64,000 nt of DNA from Rubripirellula sp. GTDB taxonomy: Bacteria > Planctomycetota > Planctomycetia > Pirellulales > Pirellulaceae. The notes under the pieces were generated by a model. The model was not told the origin of the DNA. It ran no database searches and saw only the letters and a list, made by a program, of their open reading frames with translations. The stretch's first letter is position 1, and each line of letters starts with the position of its first letter. Shown one piece after another: positions 44,969 through 55,000 of this stretch. The translations under genes were made by a program, and so were the position numbers. The DNA lies in assembly GCA_012270065.1 (NCBI GenBank), contig JAAXJB010000003.1:239782-303781 (forward strand), written 5' to 3'.

Positions 44969-46639
44969 TTGAATACACAAGAAAATGGCAGGCCGGCTTA
45001 CAAGTGGGCTCGCCCCGGCGATATCAACGCATTTTTTGGGCTGATGCTCGACAACATCGCCGGTCTGATTTTGATGGCGACTCTACTGAGCGGATTTGGC
45101 ATCGATGTCAATTTCGTTGTCTCGGCCATGGTTCCGGGAACAGCTCTGGGTGTTCTGGTTGGTGATCTGGCGTTCTTCGTCCTTGCCTTCTGGCTGGCCA
45201 AACGCACTGGCAGGGATGATGTCACCGCAATGCCATTGGGCCTCGACACTCCAAGCACGTTTGGAATCATCCTATTCATCTTGGGCCCCTCCTATCTACA
45301 GGGCCTCGGTATGCAACTGAGCGAGCAAGAAGCAGCCTACCGCACATGGCACATTGGTATTTGGTGCATCGTCCTGAGTGGTGTCCTCAAATTCGCAATG
45401 GCTCCCTTCACCGAACTTATCAGACGCGTAATTCCTCGTGCTGGACTCTTAGGTTCCCTGGCAGCCATTGCCTTGGTCTTGATCAGCTTCATTCCTCTGC
45501 TGCACATCTTTGAACACCCATTACCCGGCATGATCGCCCTGGTCATTGTGCTCTGCGCTCTGGTTGGTCGACTCCCCCTCCCGGGCAGAACCCCAGGCAC
45601 TCTGGGTGCCCTGTTGGTTGCCAGTCTTGTTTTCTATGTCATGTGCTTGATTCAGGTTCCTCCTTACAGCATCCCGGAAGCGCCTGAAGGTGTTCAGTGG
45701 CTGCCAACTCAATGGCTGGAAGCTTGGCAATTCGGCTGGGTTTCCAGCTTTGATGATGCTCTTCCTTACCTGCCAATCGCCCTGCCATTTGCAATCGGAA
45801 CGGTCGTGGGTGGAGTCGATTGCACGGAGAGCGCAGCAGCAGCAGGTGATACTTACGACACAAGAACCATCATCGGAGTGGAAGCTTTTGCAACCTTGCT
45901 GGCGGGATTCTCCGGAGGTGTAATTCAAACCACACCTTACATAGGGCACCCTGCCTACAAAGCAATGGGCGGTCGTGCTGCTTATACACTGGGTACGGCG
46001 GTACTGATCGGGTCCGCTGGGCTGGTAGGTTACTTTGGCTGGATCAACGCTTATGTTCCCGAGGCCGCGGTCTATCCAATACTCGTTTTCGTTGGCCTTG
46101 AGATAACAGCCCAAAGTTTTCTGGCAACACCGAAGCGTCACTACACAGCTGTCGCACTTGCATGTCTTCCTGCCCTTGCGTTTCTGGCAATGAGTTTTCC
46201 AAATCAGATTCTCGGCGACGCTTCATTGCGTGAAGCTGACATCACCAGATCGAGCTTGCAGAGTGAGGAACTTGTCTCACAGCTTAAACTGCTGGGGATG
46301 CTGAGCAGTGGCTTCATCATCACAAGCCTGCTCTGGGCTTGGGCATTGGCAAAAATTGTCGACCACAGGCTTCCAGAGGCGGCTGGGGTCATGTCGGTGG
46401 CTGGGTTACTGACAGCCTTTGGGGTCATTCATTCACCTCTTCCTGGAAACCAACTGTTCGTCCTGTTCGGGCCGGAGAGCTGGGGCAGTTTTGTTCTGGA
46501 TCCGGTAAGCCGAGGCCCGGTTCTTGAATTTGTTGCAGGCTACTTCGCCTGCGCTATCCTGCTGGTTTTATGGTCGCTTCGGAACGATATAAATCCACGT
46601 CCCGACGAAGATGATGTTTTAACACCAGAACACCATTGA
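44969..46639 (+). CDS. NCS2-like (xanthine/uracil-type) permease
   Basis: This 556-residue integral membrane protein has about twelve hydrophobic segments. The start is probably the TTG at 44969, since the first helix region (DINAFFGLMLDNIAGLILM) needs it. Features such as MVPGTALGVLVGDLAFFVLA, DDVTAMPLGLDTPSTFG, GGVDCTESAAAAGDTYDTRTIIGVEAFATLLAGFSGG and a later FTP-like TTPYIGHPAYKAMGGRAAY fit the purine/pyrimidine permease (NCS2/AzgA-like) superfamily. The substrate cannot be told; a related SulP-like anion carrier is the alternative. It is divergent from the sigma gene. Confidence 0.72.
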   Translation: MNTQENGRPAYKWARPGDINAFFGLMLDNIAGLILMATLLSGFGIDVNFVVSAMVPGTALGVLVGDLAFFVLAFWLAKRTGRDDVTAMPLGLDTPSTFGIILFILGPSYLQGLGMQLSEQEAAYRTWHIGIWCIVLSGVLKFAMAPFTELIRRVIPRAGLLGSLAAIALVLISFIPLLHIFEHPLPGMIALVIVLCALVGRLPLPGRTPGTLGALLVASLVFYVMCLIQVPPYSIPEAPEGVQWLPTQWLEAWQFGWVSSFDDALPYLPIALPFAIGTVVGGVDCTESAAAAGDTYDTRTIIGVEAFATLLAGFSGGVIQTTPYIGHPAYKAMGGRAAYTLGTAVLIGSAGLVGYFGWINAYVPEAAVYPILVFVGLEITAQSFLATPKRHYTAVALACLPALAFLAMSFPNQILGDASLREADITRSSLQSEELVSQLKLLGMLSSGFIITSLLWAWALAKIVDHRLPEAAGVMSVAGLLTAFGVIHSPLPGNQLFVLFGPESWGSFVLDPVSRGPVLEFVAGYFACAILLVLWSLRNDINPRPDEDDVLTPEHH

Positions 46640-46667
46640 TGTTCGGCACCCGACACACCTGCCCGGT

Positions 46668-47669
46668 TTACTGGCAGCAATCCAGCACGCGGATTGATCT
46701 GGGCGCATTGCGCACGGTGGTGAGCACGACCAACTCAATATCAGCCGGAAGAGAAGCAAGACACGTCTCCGCCGTCTGTTCAGACTCAAACCAGGCAAAC
46801 ACCCCGGGCCCCCAACTACTCTGACCGTAGCCAGAAACACCCTGGTCGTGGAGCCAATCAATGACTCGAGTGACGTGTGTTCCATTGTAAGTTCCGCCCT
46901 GTACGCTGGCGAACAACTGTCCACTCAACATGTTGTAAGACCGGGTACTTTCGCAGAAAGCATCAAAATCACGACACTTGGCCGCAGCGAGAATCCCATT
47001 GACCGCCAGGTTGTCCAGCTCTCTCCGAACTTGCTTTGGTGCAGGGGATAGCTCCGCAAATTTCTCGCGCTCTGACCTTCCGCTAACAGACTCTTCACAA
47101 TCGACAGGTTTCAGCACAGCCACATGCCATTGAGAAGGCAACCTTACTGTCTGATGTGTTCCATTATTGGCTTGAAAATCCAAAGCCTCACGGTTTCCTG
47201 TTTCATAGATCACGCCACCATGCAAATAACCATAACAGCCGACCACTGAACGTTTCGCGCGACCAGCCAATGAGTTGGCGATAGTATCGAATTCAACATT
47301 CACTGCCTGATGCCGGCAAATTCCTTCGGCTACAGCCAGAGACAGTTGGGTACCACTGCCAAGTCCACAATGTGAGGGCGCATGCCTTGGCACTTCAACA
47401 CGACAGGGCGGCAAATCCTTGTCACCTCTGAAGTCGCGGATTCGTTCTGCAATCGGATCACAACGCAACCGGAATTCTTCGGGACATTGGAACTTTTCTG
47501 CCGTTGAAACAACAACCTCCGTTAACGGATCTTCCAGCATCACACCCACACCACCAAAGGGATGCACGGTATCCAGCAATCCAAAATGCAAACGTGATCC
47601 AGAACAGATTCTCGCCGTGAAGCCATCACCACACCGCATCGTTGAATCAATGATTTTTGATGCGTTCAT
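46668..47669 (-). CDS. beta-Ribofuranosylaminobenzene 5'-phosphate synthase-like GHMP protein
   Basis: The 333-residue protein belongs to the GHMP kinase-like superfamily and looks like beta-RFAP synthase, which condenses para-aminobenzoate with PRPP in methanopterin-type cofactor synthesis. The key motif SGSRLHFGLLD (about 23-33) and the glycine-rich HCGLGSGTQLSLAVAEGI are present, with a C-terminal GVSGYGQSSWGPGVFAW. It overlaps the DUF447 gene by 23 bp and follows a PabA gene that could supply para-aminobenzoate. Planctomycetes are known to carry H4MPT-linked C1 genes. It is the last gene of a long minus-strand block. Confidence 0.85.
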   Translation of the reverse strand: MNASKIIDSTMRCGDGFTARICSGSRLHFGLLDTVHPFGGVGVMLEDPLTEVVVSTAEKFQCPEEFRLRCDPIAERIRDFRGDKDLPPCRVEVPRHAPSHCGLGSGTQLSLAVAEGICRHQAVNVEFDTIANSLAGRAKRSVVGCYGYLHGGVIYETGNREALDFQANNGTHQTVRLPSQWHVAVLKPVDCEESVSGRSEREKFAELSPAPKQVRRELDNLAVNGILAAAKCRDFDAFCESTRSYNMLSGQLFASVQGGTYNGTHVTRVIDWLHDQGVSGYGQSSWGPGVFAWFESEQTAETCLASLPADIELVVLTTVRNAPRSIRVLDCCQ

Positions 47670-48243
47670 TGATTGTCTTTCTTAGAAATTGGAATGCTGC
47701 TTCTTCCTTCTGGCCACTGGTCTTGTCGATCAACGGCTGTAATCGATCCAGATCTGCATTGATTTGCTCGACAGAAATCAGATGAGTCCTTGTTGCCAGA
47801 ATAGCAGCTTCAATGACCGCAAACTTGGCGCGATTGAACCCAAAGAAAGGTTTCTCAACTTCGGAGTGGATCACTCGACAATCCATTTCAACGCGAAGCG
47901 TGTGATCCGAGACATTCTCTACCTCGACCGCTATCCAACGATGGCAATTTCGCAAACGCCACCATGGTGAATCTTCCCATTGCTCCACCAGACCACAAAT
48001 TTCACTCTGACTTAAATTCCCCACCGCTGCCCGCGCAAACAAACTTACATCATCAGTGACATGCACGACTGCCTTTCCTGTGGCGATCAGATTCCGGTAA
48101 GTCGTTGATGAACGGAATGGTTTGAGAAGCAGACGTTCAAGCGACTGACACTCTGCAAAGTCATCTGGAACAACCGGCCCCATCGGTGCAAGATTGACAT
48201 TCCCGTTGACATCAGCCGAGGTCACGATCGCTTCAAGGATCAC
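47647..48243 (-). CDS. DUF447 family protein (methanopterin-linked)
   Basis: The 198-residue protein begins MILEAIVTSADVNGNVNLAPMGPVV, with FRSSTTYRNLIATGKAVVHVTDDVSLFARAA and NVSDHTLRVEMDCRVIHSEVEKPFFGFNRAKFAVIEAAIL, the typical layout of the flavin-reductase-like DUF447 family. The family is shared by archaeal methanogens and by bacteria with H4MPT-dependent C1 metabolism; its exact step is unsettled. The start is a GTG at 48243, overlapping the pabA stop (GTGA), and its end overlaps the beta-RFAP synthase start, so translation is coupled. Confidence 0.85.
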   Translation of the reverse strand: MILEAIVTSADVNGNVNLAPMGPVVPDDFAECQSLERLLLKPFRSSTTYRNLIATGKAVVHVTDDVSLFARAAVGNLSQSEICGLVEQWEDSPWWRLRNCHRWIAVEVENVSDHTLRVEMDCRVIHSEVEKPFFGFNRAKFAVIEAAILATRTHLISVEQINADLDRLQPLIDKTSGQKEEAAFQFLRKTINERIKNH

Positions 48244-48896
48244 GAGGCTAATCCCTCACGAGTAGGATCACGATTTTCCGAGCGTCGAATTTCTTTCGAA
48301 TGATGTGGTGCATGATGGATTTCCGTACGATTCATGCCGACAACAAAATTTCCAAGCAGTGCCATGCCATCCTCGGTCAACACTGACTCCGGATGAAACT
48401 GCACGCCATGCACCGGCCTTGAAACGTGACGTATCCCCATGATCAAATCGTCATCCTGACTTCTTGCCGTGACGATCAACTCAGCGGGCAGACTATCCTC
48501 ATCGACGGCAAGGGAATGGTATCTGCCAACATTGATGATTTCCGGGAGGCCGGTAAACAAACCTTGGGAATCATGTGTAATCGGGCTGGCCATCCCATGC
48601 CTCGGAGGGCAGGGACTGACGGATGCCCCAAACGCCGCAGCGATGGCCTGATGCCCCAGACAGACGCCTAAAACGGGGATTCGGGGATCCAGGTTTCGGA
48701 TGACATCAACGGAACATCCTGCTTCAAACGGGCCTTTCGGACCAGGCGACAGAACAACTGCTTGCGGGGCAAGTTCCTGACAGCCGCTGCAATCAATCTG
48801 ATCACTGCGAACAACGAGAGTGCGTGCCCCAAGGCGTCGCAGATAGCGAGCCAGATTGTGGACAAATGAGTCGTAGTTATCGAGTAGCAGTATCAC
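48240..48896 (-). CDS. pabA: Aminodeoxychorismate/anthranilate synthase glutamine amidotransferase (PabA/TrpG)
   Basis: The 218-residue class I glutamine amidotransferase releases ammonia from glutamine for the synthase subunit. It has MILLLDNYDSFVHNLARYLRR at the start, VVLSPGPKGPFEAG, the nucleophile Cys in VLGVCLGHQAIAAAFG, and the His/Glu pair in GVQFHPESVLTEDG. PabA and TrpG are not distinguishable by sequence alone, but the neighbours (beta-RFAP synthase uses para-aminobenzoate) favour aminodeoxychorismate. The GTG start lies three bases after the ExbD stop, so it is likely cotranscribed. A basic C-terminal tail follows the domain. Confidence 0.9.
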   Translation of the reverse strand: MILLLDNYDSFVHNLARYLRRLGARTLVVRSDQIDCSGCQELAPQAVVLSPGPKGPFEAGCSVDVIRNLDPRIPVLGVCLGHQAIAAAFGASVSPCPPRHGMASPITHDSQGLFTGLPEIINVGRYHSLAVDEDSLPAELIVTARSQDDDLIMGIRHVSRPVHGVQFHPESVLTEDGMALLGNFVVGMNRTEIHHAPHHSKEIRRSENRDPTREGLAS

Positions 48897-48899
48897 AGA

Positions 48900-49376
48900 T
48901 TATCGACGTGGTTTGGCAAACTTGATCTTTTCAATCAGTTTGACAACTTCGTTGCCCTGTTTGTACCCACTAACCGCAGTAATTGAGCGAATGACGTATT
49001 CGTAGCGGAGATTGTAATCCGTATCGATCTCGATTTCCGGACCATCTTCGCCCTCAACAGGAGCGGTTGTCCCGATCAAATCGACCACATTTGCACGCAA
49101 CTGATCAAAATCGGTCCCCAAACTGATCTCGTTCAGCGCCATGCTGGTCAACTTGCCGTTTTCGTCGGCCTGAAGCCTTAATTTCAGTGGCAAGTCTGTG
49201 GGATCCATTGTCATGGAATCACTTCCTGCCAATGGCATTCGAACACTGAAATCGCCCTCAAGCTCAACAATTTTAAATGTCATCACGAAGAAGATGAGCA
49301 GCAGGAAGACCACATCAATCATGCTGGTCATGTTCAAGCTACTTTTTTCAGCTTCGCCTCGGTTCCGGATTTTCAT
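48900..49376 (-). CDS. ExbD/TolR family protein (second copy)
   Basis: The 158-residue protein has a short cytoplasmic tail, one transmembrane helix beginning NMTSMIDVVFLLLIFFVMTF with the proton-relay Asp at about residue 20, and a periplasmic domain (about 45-155) ending in a Lys-rich tail. ExbD/TolR works with ExbB/TolQ to turn the proton gradient into force on an envelope partner. Its ATG overlaps the stop of the preceding exbD by four bases (ATGA). It differs in sequence from its neighbour outside the membrane segment. Confidence 0.92.
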   Translation of the reverse strand: MKIRNRGEAEKSSLNMTSMIDVVFLLLIFFVMTFKIVELEGDFSVRMPLAGSDSMTMDPTDLPLKLRLQADENGKLTSMALNEISLGTDFDQLRANVVDLIGTTAPVEGEDGPEIEIDTDYNLRYEYVIRSITAVSGYKQGNEVVKLIEKIKFAKPRR

Positions 49377-49810
49377 GAATTGTCCTCCTTCACCCGCAAA
49401 GCGAAGTTTTCGAGCTTCTGCTCCTGAGCAACCCGAATCACTTCCTGAACGTCACCAGCAGCCGTGTCTTTGTGGGCACGGATAACAACGTTCGCGTCTT
49501 CCACTGTTTTACCTTCGGCCTTGATGACCGCGATTTCCTTTTGCAGACCGACCCGGAGCGTCTCAGCCGTATAGTCGTCTCCTCCCAAAATGATTTCACC
49601 ATCCTGGGCAACATGCAAAATGATGGGAAACTCAAGAGGAACTTCCGGAGGCTTCACCAATTGGCTACTAGGTAGCTTGACGCGGTCATTCGATTCCGTC
49701 TGCGCAAAGTTGATCAGAACCATGAAGAACGCGATCAACTGAAACACCATGTCGATCATTGGCGTCAAATCGCCTTCAGCCAAGTCGACTTTCTTTGACT
49801 TGACCTTCAT
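49373..49810 (-). CDS. ExbD/TolR family protein (first copy)
   Basis: This 145-residue protein has the membrane segment DLTPMIDMVFQLIAFFMVLI with the Asp near residue 20, then a periplasmic domain with a beta-rich end (NVVIRAHKDTAAGDVQEVIRVAQEQKLENFALRV), the usual ExbD/TolR C-terminal fold. Its start directly abuts the ExbB stop (no gap), and its stop overlaps the next ExbD start. Two unlike ExbD subunits with one ExbB suggest a hetero-oligomeric motor. Confidence 0.93.
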   Translation of the reverse strand: MKVKSKKVDLAEGDLTPMIDMVFQLIAFFMVLINFAQTESNDRVKLPSSQLVKPPEVPLEFPIILHVAQDGEIILGGDDYTAETLRVGLQKEIAVIKAEGKTVEDANVVIRAHKDTAAGDVQEVIRVAQEQKLENFALRVKEDNS

Positions 49811-50659
49811 TTAGTTCTTGGCTCCCTGAGGCTGAACATCCTCGAAGCGACTCATCAGGTTCTCACTCGTCACACCAACTTCCAGAAGCAGACGCGAAAC
49901 ACGGTTACGGAGAATGTTGTAAGCCGCAATGGCCGGAATCGCGACAGCGAGACCAACCAGCGTCGTGAACAACGCAGTGGAAATACCTTCTGCGAGTTCA
50001 GCAGGCTTTGGCGACGCGCCTCCCAATGCGATCACCTGGAAAGATGCGATCATACCCTGAACCGTACCGAACAGTCCGATCATGGGACTGAGGTTCCCAA
50101 TCAAGGCCATGTAACTGAGACGATGCTCCAATTTCATGCTTTCCTCTTCGCCTACTTCCTGCATGCCCTCAATTGCCTTGCCGTAACCTCGCGACAACTT
50201 TGCAAGACCTGCAGAAAGGACCTGCCCGAGAACTGATTCATCCGTGCGTGCCATGTCGTACGCGCCCTGAAAATCTTTTTCGTTCAAGCGTTCTTCGAAG
50301 GCATCCACGAGTTCCTGCGGGCACAGGGTATCCCGTCTGGCAGCCAACATATTCATGACGAACAACGATACAAGCGTCACCGAGAGTGCGAGGAACACAA
50401 GCAGATATCCCCAACCCAGCGAGCTGATTGTCCAAGCCAACAGATTCTGGTCGCTTTTGCTCCCACCATCTCCGCCTCCTGCATCTGCGTTGCCTCCTGC
50501 ATCTGCATTACCGGGTGCGGGACCTGCGTCAGCTGGCTGCTCCTCAACCACGACCTCGTCGCCGCCACCAAACTCATTCTCCACGTCCTGCGCAATCACA
50601 GGCGAGAACGAAAACACGGCTGCCAGCAACACCACCGCAATCGTAAATGTTCGCATCAT
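49811..50659 (-). CDS. MotA/TolQ/ExbB proton channel protein with a signal peptide
   Basis: From the ATG at 50659 the protein is 282 residues; upstream in-frame residues are not needed. It begins with a signal peptide or first helix (MMRTFTIAVVLLAAVFSFSPVIAQ), an acidic Gly/Asn/Ala-rich periplasmic linker containing the repeated NADAGG (an 18-bp DNA repeat at 50475-50510), then the three-helix MotA/ExbB domain: WGYLLVFLALSVTLVSLFVMN, SYMALIGNLSPMIGLFGTVQGMIASF and FTTLVGLAVAIPAIAAYNIL. It forms the pentameric ion channel of an ExbB-ExbD motor. The added N-terminal linker is common in planctomycete members. Confidence 0.93.
   Translation of the reverse strand: MMRTFTIAVVLLAAVFSFSPVIAQDVENEFGGGDEVVVEEQPADAGPAPGNADAGGNADAGGGDGGSKSDQNLLAWTISSLGWGYLLVFLALSVTLVSLFVMNMLAARRDTLCPQELVDAFEERLNEKDFQGAYDMARTDESVLGQVLSAGLAKLSRGYGKAIEGMQEVGEEESMKLEHRLSYMALIGNLSPMIGLFGTVQGMIASFQVIALGGASPKPAELAEGISTALFTTLVGLAVAIPAIAAYNILRNRVSRLLLEVGVTSENLMSRFEDVQPQGAKN
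50475..50510 (-). repeat. 18-bp imperfect tandem repeat inside exbB
   Basis: Two units (50475-50492, 50493-50510) share CCTCCTGCATCTGC and encode the repeated NADAGG of the low-complexity linker. Confidence 0.75.
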
Positions 50660-50932
50660 TGAACGAGCACAAGGCAACTGGGGAAAACACACAAAACGGG
50701 GAAGAATTCCACAAGCATCGAACATCAACGAGCCGCTCCGGGAGAAGAGTATTGGTTGGGAGGCAAAACTGAAATCAGGCGAATTCCTGTCTCAGCCGTG
50801 TATCAGATAAACATAGTCTAGCAAACTTCGATTGACAGCATGGACCCCCGCGACCACGAATCCATGGAATAAAAAAAGTAAGGTTGGGGGGAATGACCAA
50901 GTAGTAGTGATAAGCAGGATTCAACAAGGAAC

Positions 50933-51970
50933 TCAGAAGCCTGGGTAGCGGCTCTGCAATTCCTGACGCGCCTGCGCTGCTCGCTCCGGCTTGCCAACTC
51001 TTGGCCACAATTCTACCAATCTCTTGAGTGCTTCTGCATGTGCATCTGGCTGTACCGAGAACATCAGATGTGTGTGCAAATATGCCATGATCGCACCCTC
51101 AATATCGTCAAGAGCCTCACAACTTGCACCGCGAGCGTTGTAGATTCTTGCAGCAATCTCAACATCTTCAGGATTCAATTCAGCGATCAAAGTGTCCGTC
51201 AGAGCATTTGCCTGTTCTCCGTTCCCCTGAATAGCAAGCGCGACAGCTTTCCCGGCCTTGCTGAGCGTCTGCAGTCGCACGATTTGTGTTGTCTGCGATT
51301 TGAGACCAAGGATTTTGTCGAAGTCAGCGACCGCCGCATTCCCCTGCTTCAGCTTGAGTTGCACCAGACCCTGCAAGTAACGGGCCTCGATTTTGGTTGC
51401 CTCTGCCGGAGCGTTTTCCAAAGACTTGTAGTACTTCAGAGCCTGTTCGCTGTTATTGGATGCCAATGCGAGATCCCCAAGCAGTTTCCCCGCTTCATAG
51501 AAATGCCAGGAATCACGATTCGCACCGGCAAATTCGATCAATCTTCGTGCGGCATCATCGATTTTACCCTGACCAGAAAGCGCTAATTCTGCTTCGCACA
51601 TCGCGTAGTAAAACGCAACTTCTTCCTTGATCACATCTCGGTTGATGGTGTTCAATTTGACCTTTTTCAATTCCGTCAGCGCTTGATCATATTGCCCATC
51701 CAACGCAAACCCTCTCGCTTTTGTGAGCGAGGCAGGATCACCCTCGAACATGATTTTCGAAATCTCACCAGCCTTGAAATCCTTGATCGCCCCAGCTTTC
51801 TCCAGCTTCACGCCATCTTTGCTCCTTTCAACCACCGCACCACTGACATTGTCTCCTTGCAAGTCATAAACACGATCGAGTTGCGCCTGAGCAAAAGGGG
51901 CAGCCAGCATCCACGTAAAGGCGAAAACGAGCAGACGGGTTGGTGAAAAAATAGGTTTCATGGAGGTCAT
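50933..51970 (-). CDS. Secreted TPR protein
   Basis: The 345-residue protein has a signal peptide (MKPIFSPTRLLVFAFTWMLAAPFAQAQ; ATG 51970 or 51961). The start of the mature part (VYDLQGDNVSGAVVERSKDGVKLEK) resembles a small SH3-like beta domain. The rest is helical with tetratricopeptide-like repeats (DQALTELKKVKL, SEQALKYYKSLENAP, AVADFDKILGLK, GAIMAYLHTHLMF). It is probably periplasmic and binds partners. It sits between a giant TPR gene and exbB on the same strand, suggesting that it works with the ExbB-ExbD motor. Confidence 0.82.
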   Translation of the reverse strand: MTSMKPIFSPTRLLVFAFTWMLAAPFAQAQLDRVYDLQGDNVSGAVVERSKDGVKLEKAGAIKDFKAGEISKIMFEGDPASLTKARGFALDGQYDQALTELKKVKLNTINRDVIKEEVAFYYAMCEAELALSGQGKIDDAARRLIEFAGANRDSWHFYEAGKLLGDLALASNNSEQALKYYKSLENAPAEATKIEARYLQGLVQLKLKQGNAAVADFDKILGLKSQTTQIVRLQTLSKAGKAVALAIQGNGEQANALTDTLIAELNPEDVEIAARIYNARGASCEALDDIEGAIMAYLHTHLMFSVQPDAHAEALKRLVELWPRVGKPERAAQARQELQSRYPGF

Positions 51971-52032
51971 AGCTATCTGGAGAGACGGGAGAATTCAAAA
52001 ACGAAAAGACGGTCAGACAAAAACTTGAACCC

Positions 52033-55000
52033 TTACGTTTTAGTGGCTTTGGGTAAACCTTTGGCGGGTTGTCCCAAATCACTTTCAATCTGTTTGAGCA
52101 GTTTATTGAACTTGAGGAAATGATCTTCACCACCCATTGCTGGATAGAGCGCGTGCACCGTGGTGATGTCTTTCTTTGCTGTTTCAATGTAGGACTGTTT
52201 GCCGGTTTTCTTTCCACATTGATAGCGGCACAACGCAATGTGGTACCGGGCATTGAAGAACATGTCTTTGTATTTTGGATTCGGCTGAGTCAGTTTGCTC
52301 AACTTACCCCATCCCCAAATCAGATTCTTGCCCTGTGAGTCAGCTTTCCCTCCGCTCAGGGCTTTTCGATACGCTGCCTCTGTAAATTTTTCGGGAACGA
52401 TCTGTGCCCACTGTTCATAGGTCAGGGCGGCAGCTACTTGAGCGTCCAACATGGTTGGTTTTTTCTTCAGGATCTCGACATATTCCTTGATGGCTGAACC
52501 GTAATTCCCCAGCAATTGCTGTGCTTTTGCGAGCTGAAATTCCACGGTGAGAGGCACTTCCTGCCCCCCTTGCTTGATCCTTTCGAACGTGTCAACCGCT
52601 GTCTCCAGCAACTCGACTGTATTTCCGGTCGCTTTGATTGAGTTGGCAGGCATCGATGTCTCAGCGAGCGCCATCAGTGTTTGCCCAACCCACTGCCGGG
52701 TTGCCGAATCATCAGTGGTCTGGGAGATCCGATCGAGAAAGACCCGGAAAGCAGAAACAAGAGACTGTTGTGACGCCCCTGAAGCTGCTTTCAGGGATTC
52801 CCGTATTTCACGTGATGCCCTCATGTAAATCGCTGTCAGCCTCTTTTGGGAATCCGGCCCGACGACGCTTTGTCGCAACTCATCCATGACACCTGTGGCA
52901 CGCGTCAACAATTCCTTGGAATTGCCTGGGGAACTCGCCATTTTCTGCACCAGCACCAACAGTTCGGTGCTGTAGGTGTCACTTGCAAAACCCTGATCTC
53001 CGCTGCCAAGTCGATCGAGAATCGCCCTTGGACCGTAAGTTTCGTTTTCCATCACTTCCGAAGCAGCATCAATGTCATTCAGACGGAGGTGAATCTTCAT
53101 CAGCACCAAAGCTGCCTTTCCCGCGTCAACATCGGCAAGTTTGCCGTTGATGGCTGCCAATCCCCCGGCAATCTGTGCGGACGCCCTTTTCAGATATCCA
53201 CTCGCTTTAGCTTCCTCACCAGAACTTTGTGCCCTGATGTACTCGTTCCACAACAACACACCAAGCAATCGCATGAACGCACTACGTTCAGCCCCTTCTG
53301 GCATGGCTCCAATCCGTGTTTCAGCCTCGTCCCATTTTTCCTCTTTCAATGCCAGTTTGATAATCACTCCCTGAGCCCGTGCAGCTTTTTCATCTTTGGG
53401 CCAGGACTTGAGCATAAAATCCGCAAGCTGTTCCAACTGGCCAGATGCTGACTTGTTACCGGAATCCTCAACCAACAAGAGCTGCAACGCGTTCAGAGCT
53501 ACCAGACCACCGCTAAGGCCCGCGTCCGATCCGGGAGCGTTGCGGGCAAGAAAAAGACCGACCACTGTCGCATCGCGGTAATGTTTTGACTTGAAGAGCA
53601 GATAAGCAAGGTACTGCCTTGCTTGATTCAAGGCCTCGACATCCGTGCCGGTCTCCACCAGGCCGAGCCCTCTTTGCAAGTACTGGATCGCGAGCATGCG
53701 GTTCTCGAAGAGACTCTTCGTGAGGTCATCCAGTTGCTGTTGATCAGCCGCATCCGGCGTTGGTTTGTTTCTAAGCTGCTCAATGGCTTTTTCCAACGAA
53801 TCCATTCCCGGCTGCAAATCACTCGCTTTCTGAAACGCAGCCTGCAGACTTTCGGGTTGCTCGGCCTGAGGCATTTCAGCAGGCGCTTCCCGGTCGATTC
53901 CAAGTTCCGCCAGAAGCTCGATCGCCTCCTCCGCTTGCGGGCTCGGTATCCGACTGGCCTTGTTCAACAGATCTCGGGCACTGCCTTCGGCTCTCTTGCG
54001 TTCTACCGGCTTCTTGACCTTCTCGGTGTCCTTGGATCGTAAAAGATATGCCTTTGCCAAGGCAATTCGCAGATCCTGAACGTTCGCGGAAGTACGCTCA
54101 TTGGGCCTTACCTCTTCGATCAAAGGTGCTCCCCGATCAATGCCCATCTGGTAGTTGGGTGGCGATTTTTCAAGTCCAAGACGAATGATGCCATTGACCG
54201 CTTGATATTTCGCATCACGCAAAGCATCAGCGTCAGGCTGCTCTAGCATTCGAATGTAGCTATCCAACGCCTTGGCTTTGTTACCAAGCTGTTCCTCGAC
54301 TTGGCCACGTTGCAGCGTCGCGATCGCTCCCTGCGCGTACCGACCATAGTTCTCACTCAGTTCAGTGAATGACTTGAGTGCTTTCTCCAAAAGCGGTTTA
54401 GCATCTTTCAAGGGGTCAGAATATGTTCCCGCCGCCAGACGTCGCGACTCGGCCGCGCTGTTCATCGCCTGCAGAAACTCACCCCGATAACGATCGCGCT
54501 GTGACTTGACAGCAGCATCGGGCGATTTCACGACCGCCATTTCTTTGAGCTTTTGACGAAGATCCTCAACGATCGAATCAAATGTCTTGGCTGCAGAGAG
54601 ATAGGATGCAGCCGCTTCGGAGCGAGCGTTGTCATCAGGTTCACCTGACATCAACTGGGTAGCCCGTACCAATTGCAGTTTTCCGAGTTTCAAGCGGGCT
54701 TCTGAAAGTCGTGGGTGATTCTCCTGCTTCAGAAACTCCTTGATTTCCGCTTCGGCTAGCCGGAAATTCTCGATTCTCCGGTCGCTGTTCCGCGAACTGA
54801 TTGCCAAATCGATGTAGGTCTGTGCTTTTTCAAGCGGAACAGCAGACAAAAATTCTGCTGAAACTCCGGGGTAATCAGCGATTCGATCCAAGTAAGTCAG
54901 GGCCGTATCAAGATACTTAGCCGCGCGAAGTTGCTTGACAAAACTCTCTGCAGGCTCCCCCGCAGCACAAAACGGTGTGATCCCAACAGCGACTGGTAAC

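Noticed and set aside
45521-46141. 206-residue minus-strand frame inside the permease gene
   Set aside because: Antisense to membrane helices of the permease; no domain.
52846-53451. 201-residue plus-strand frame inside the giant TPR gene
   Set aside because: Shadow of the TPR coding frame, no own start signal or motif.
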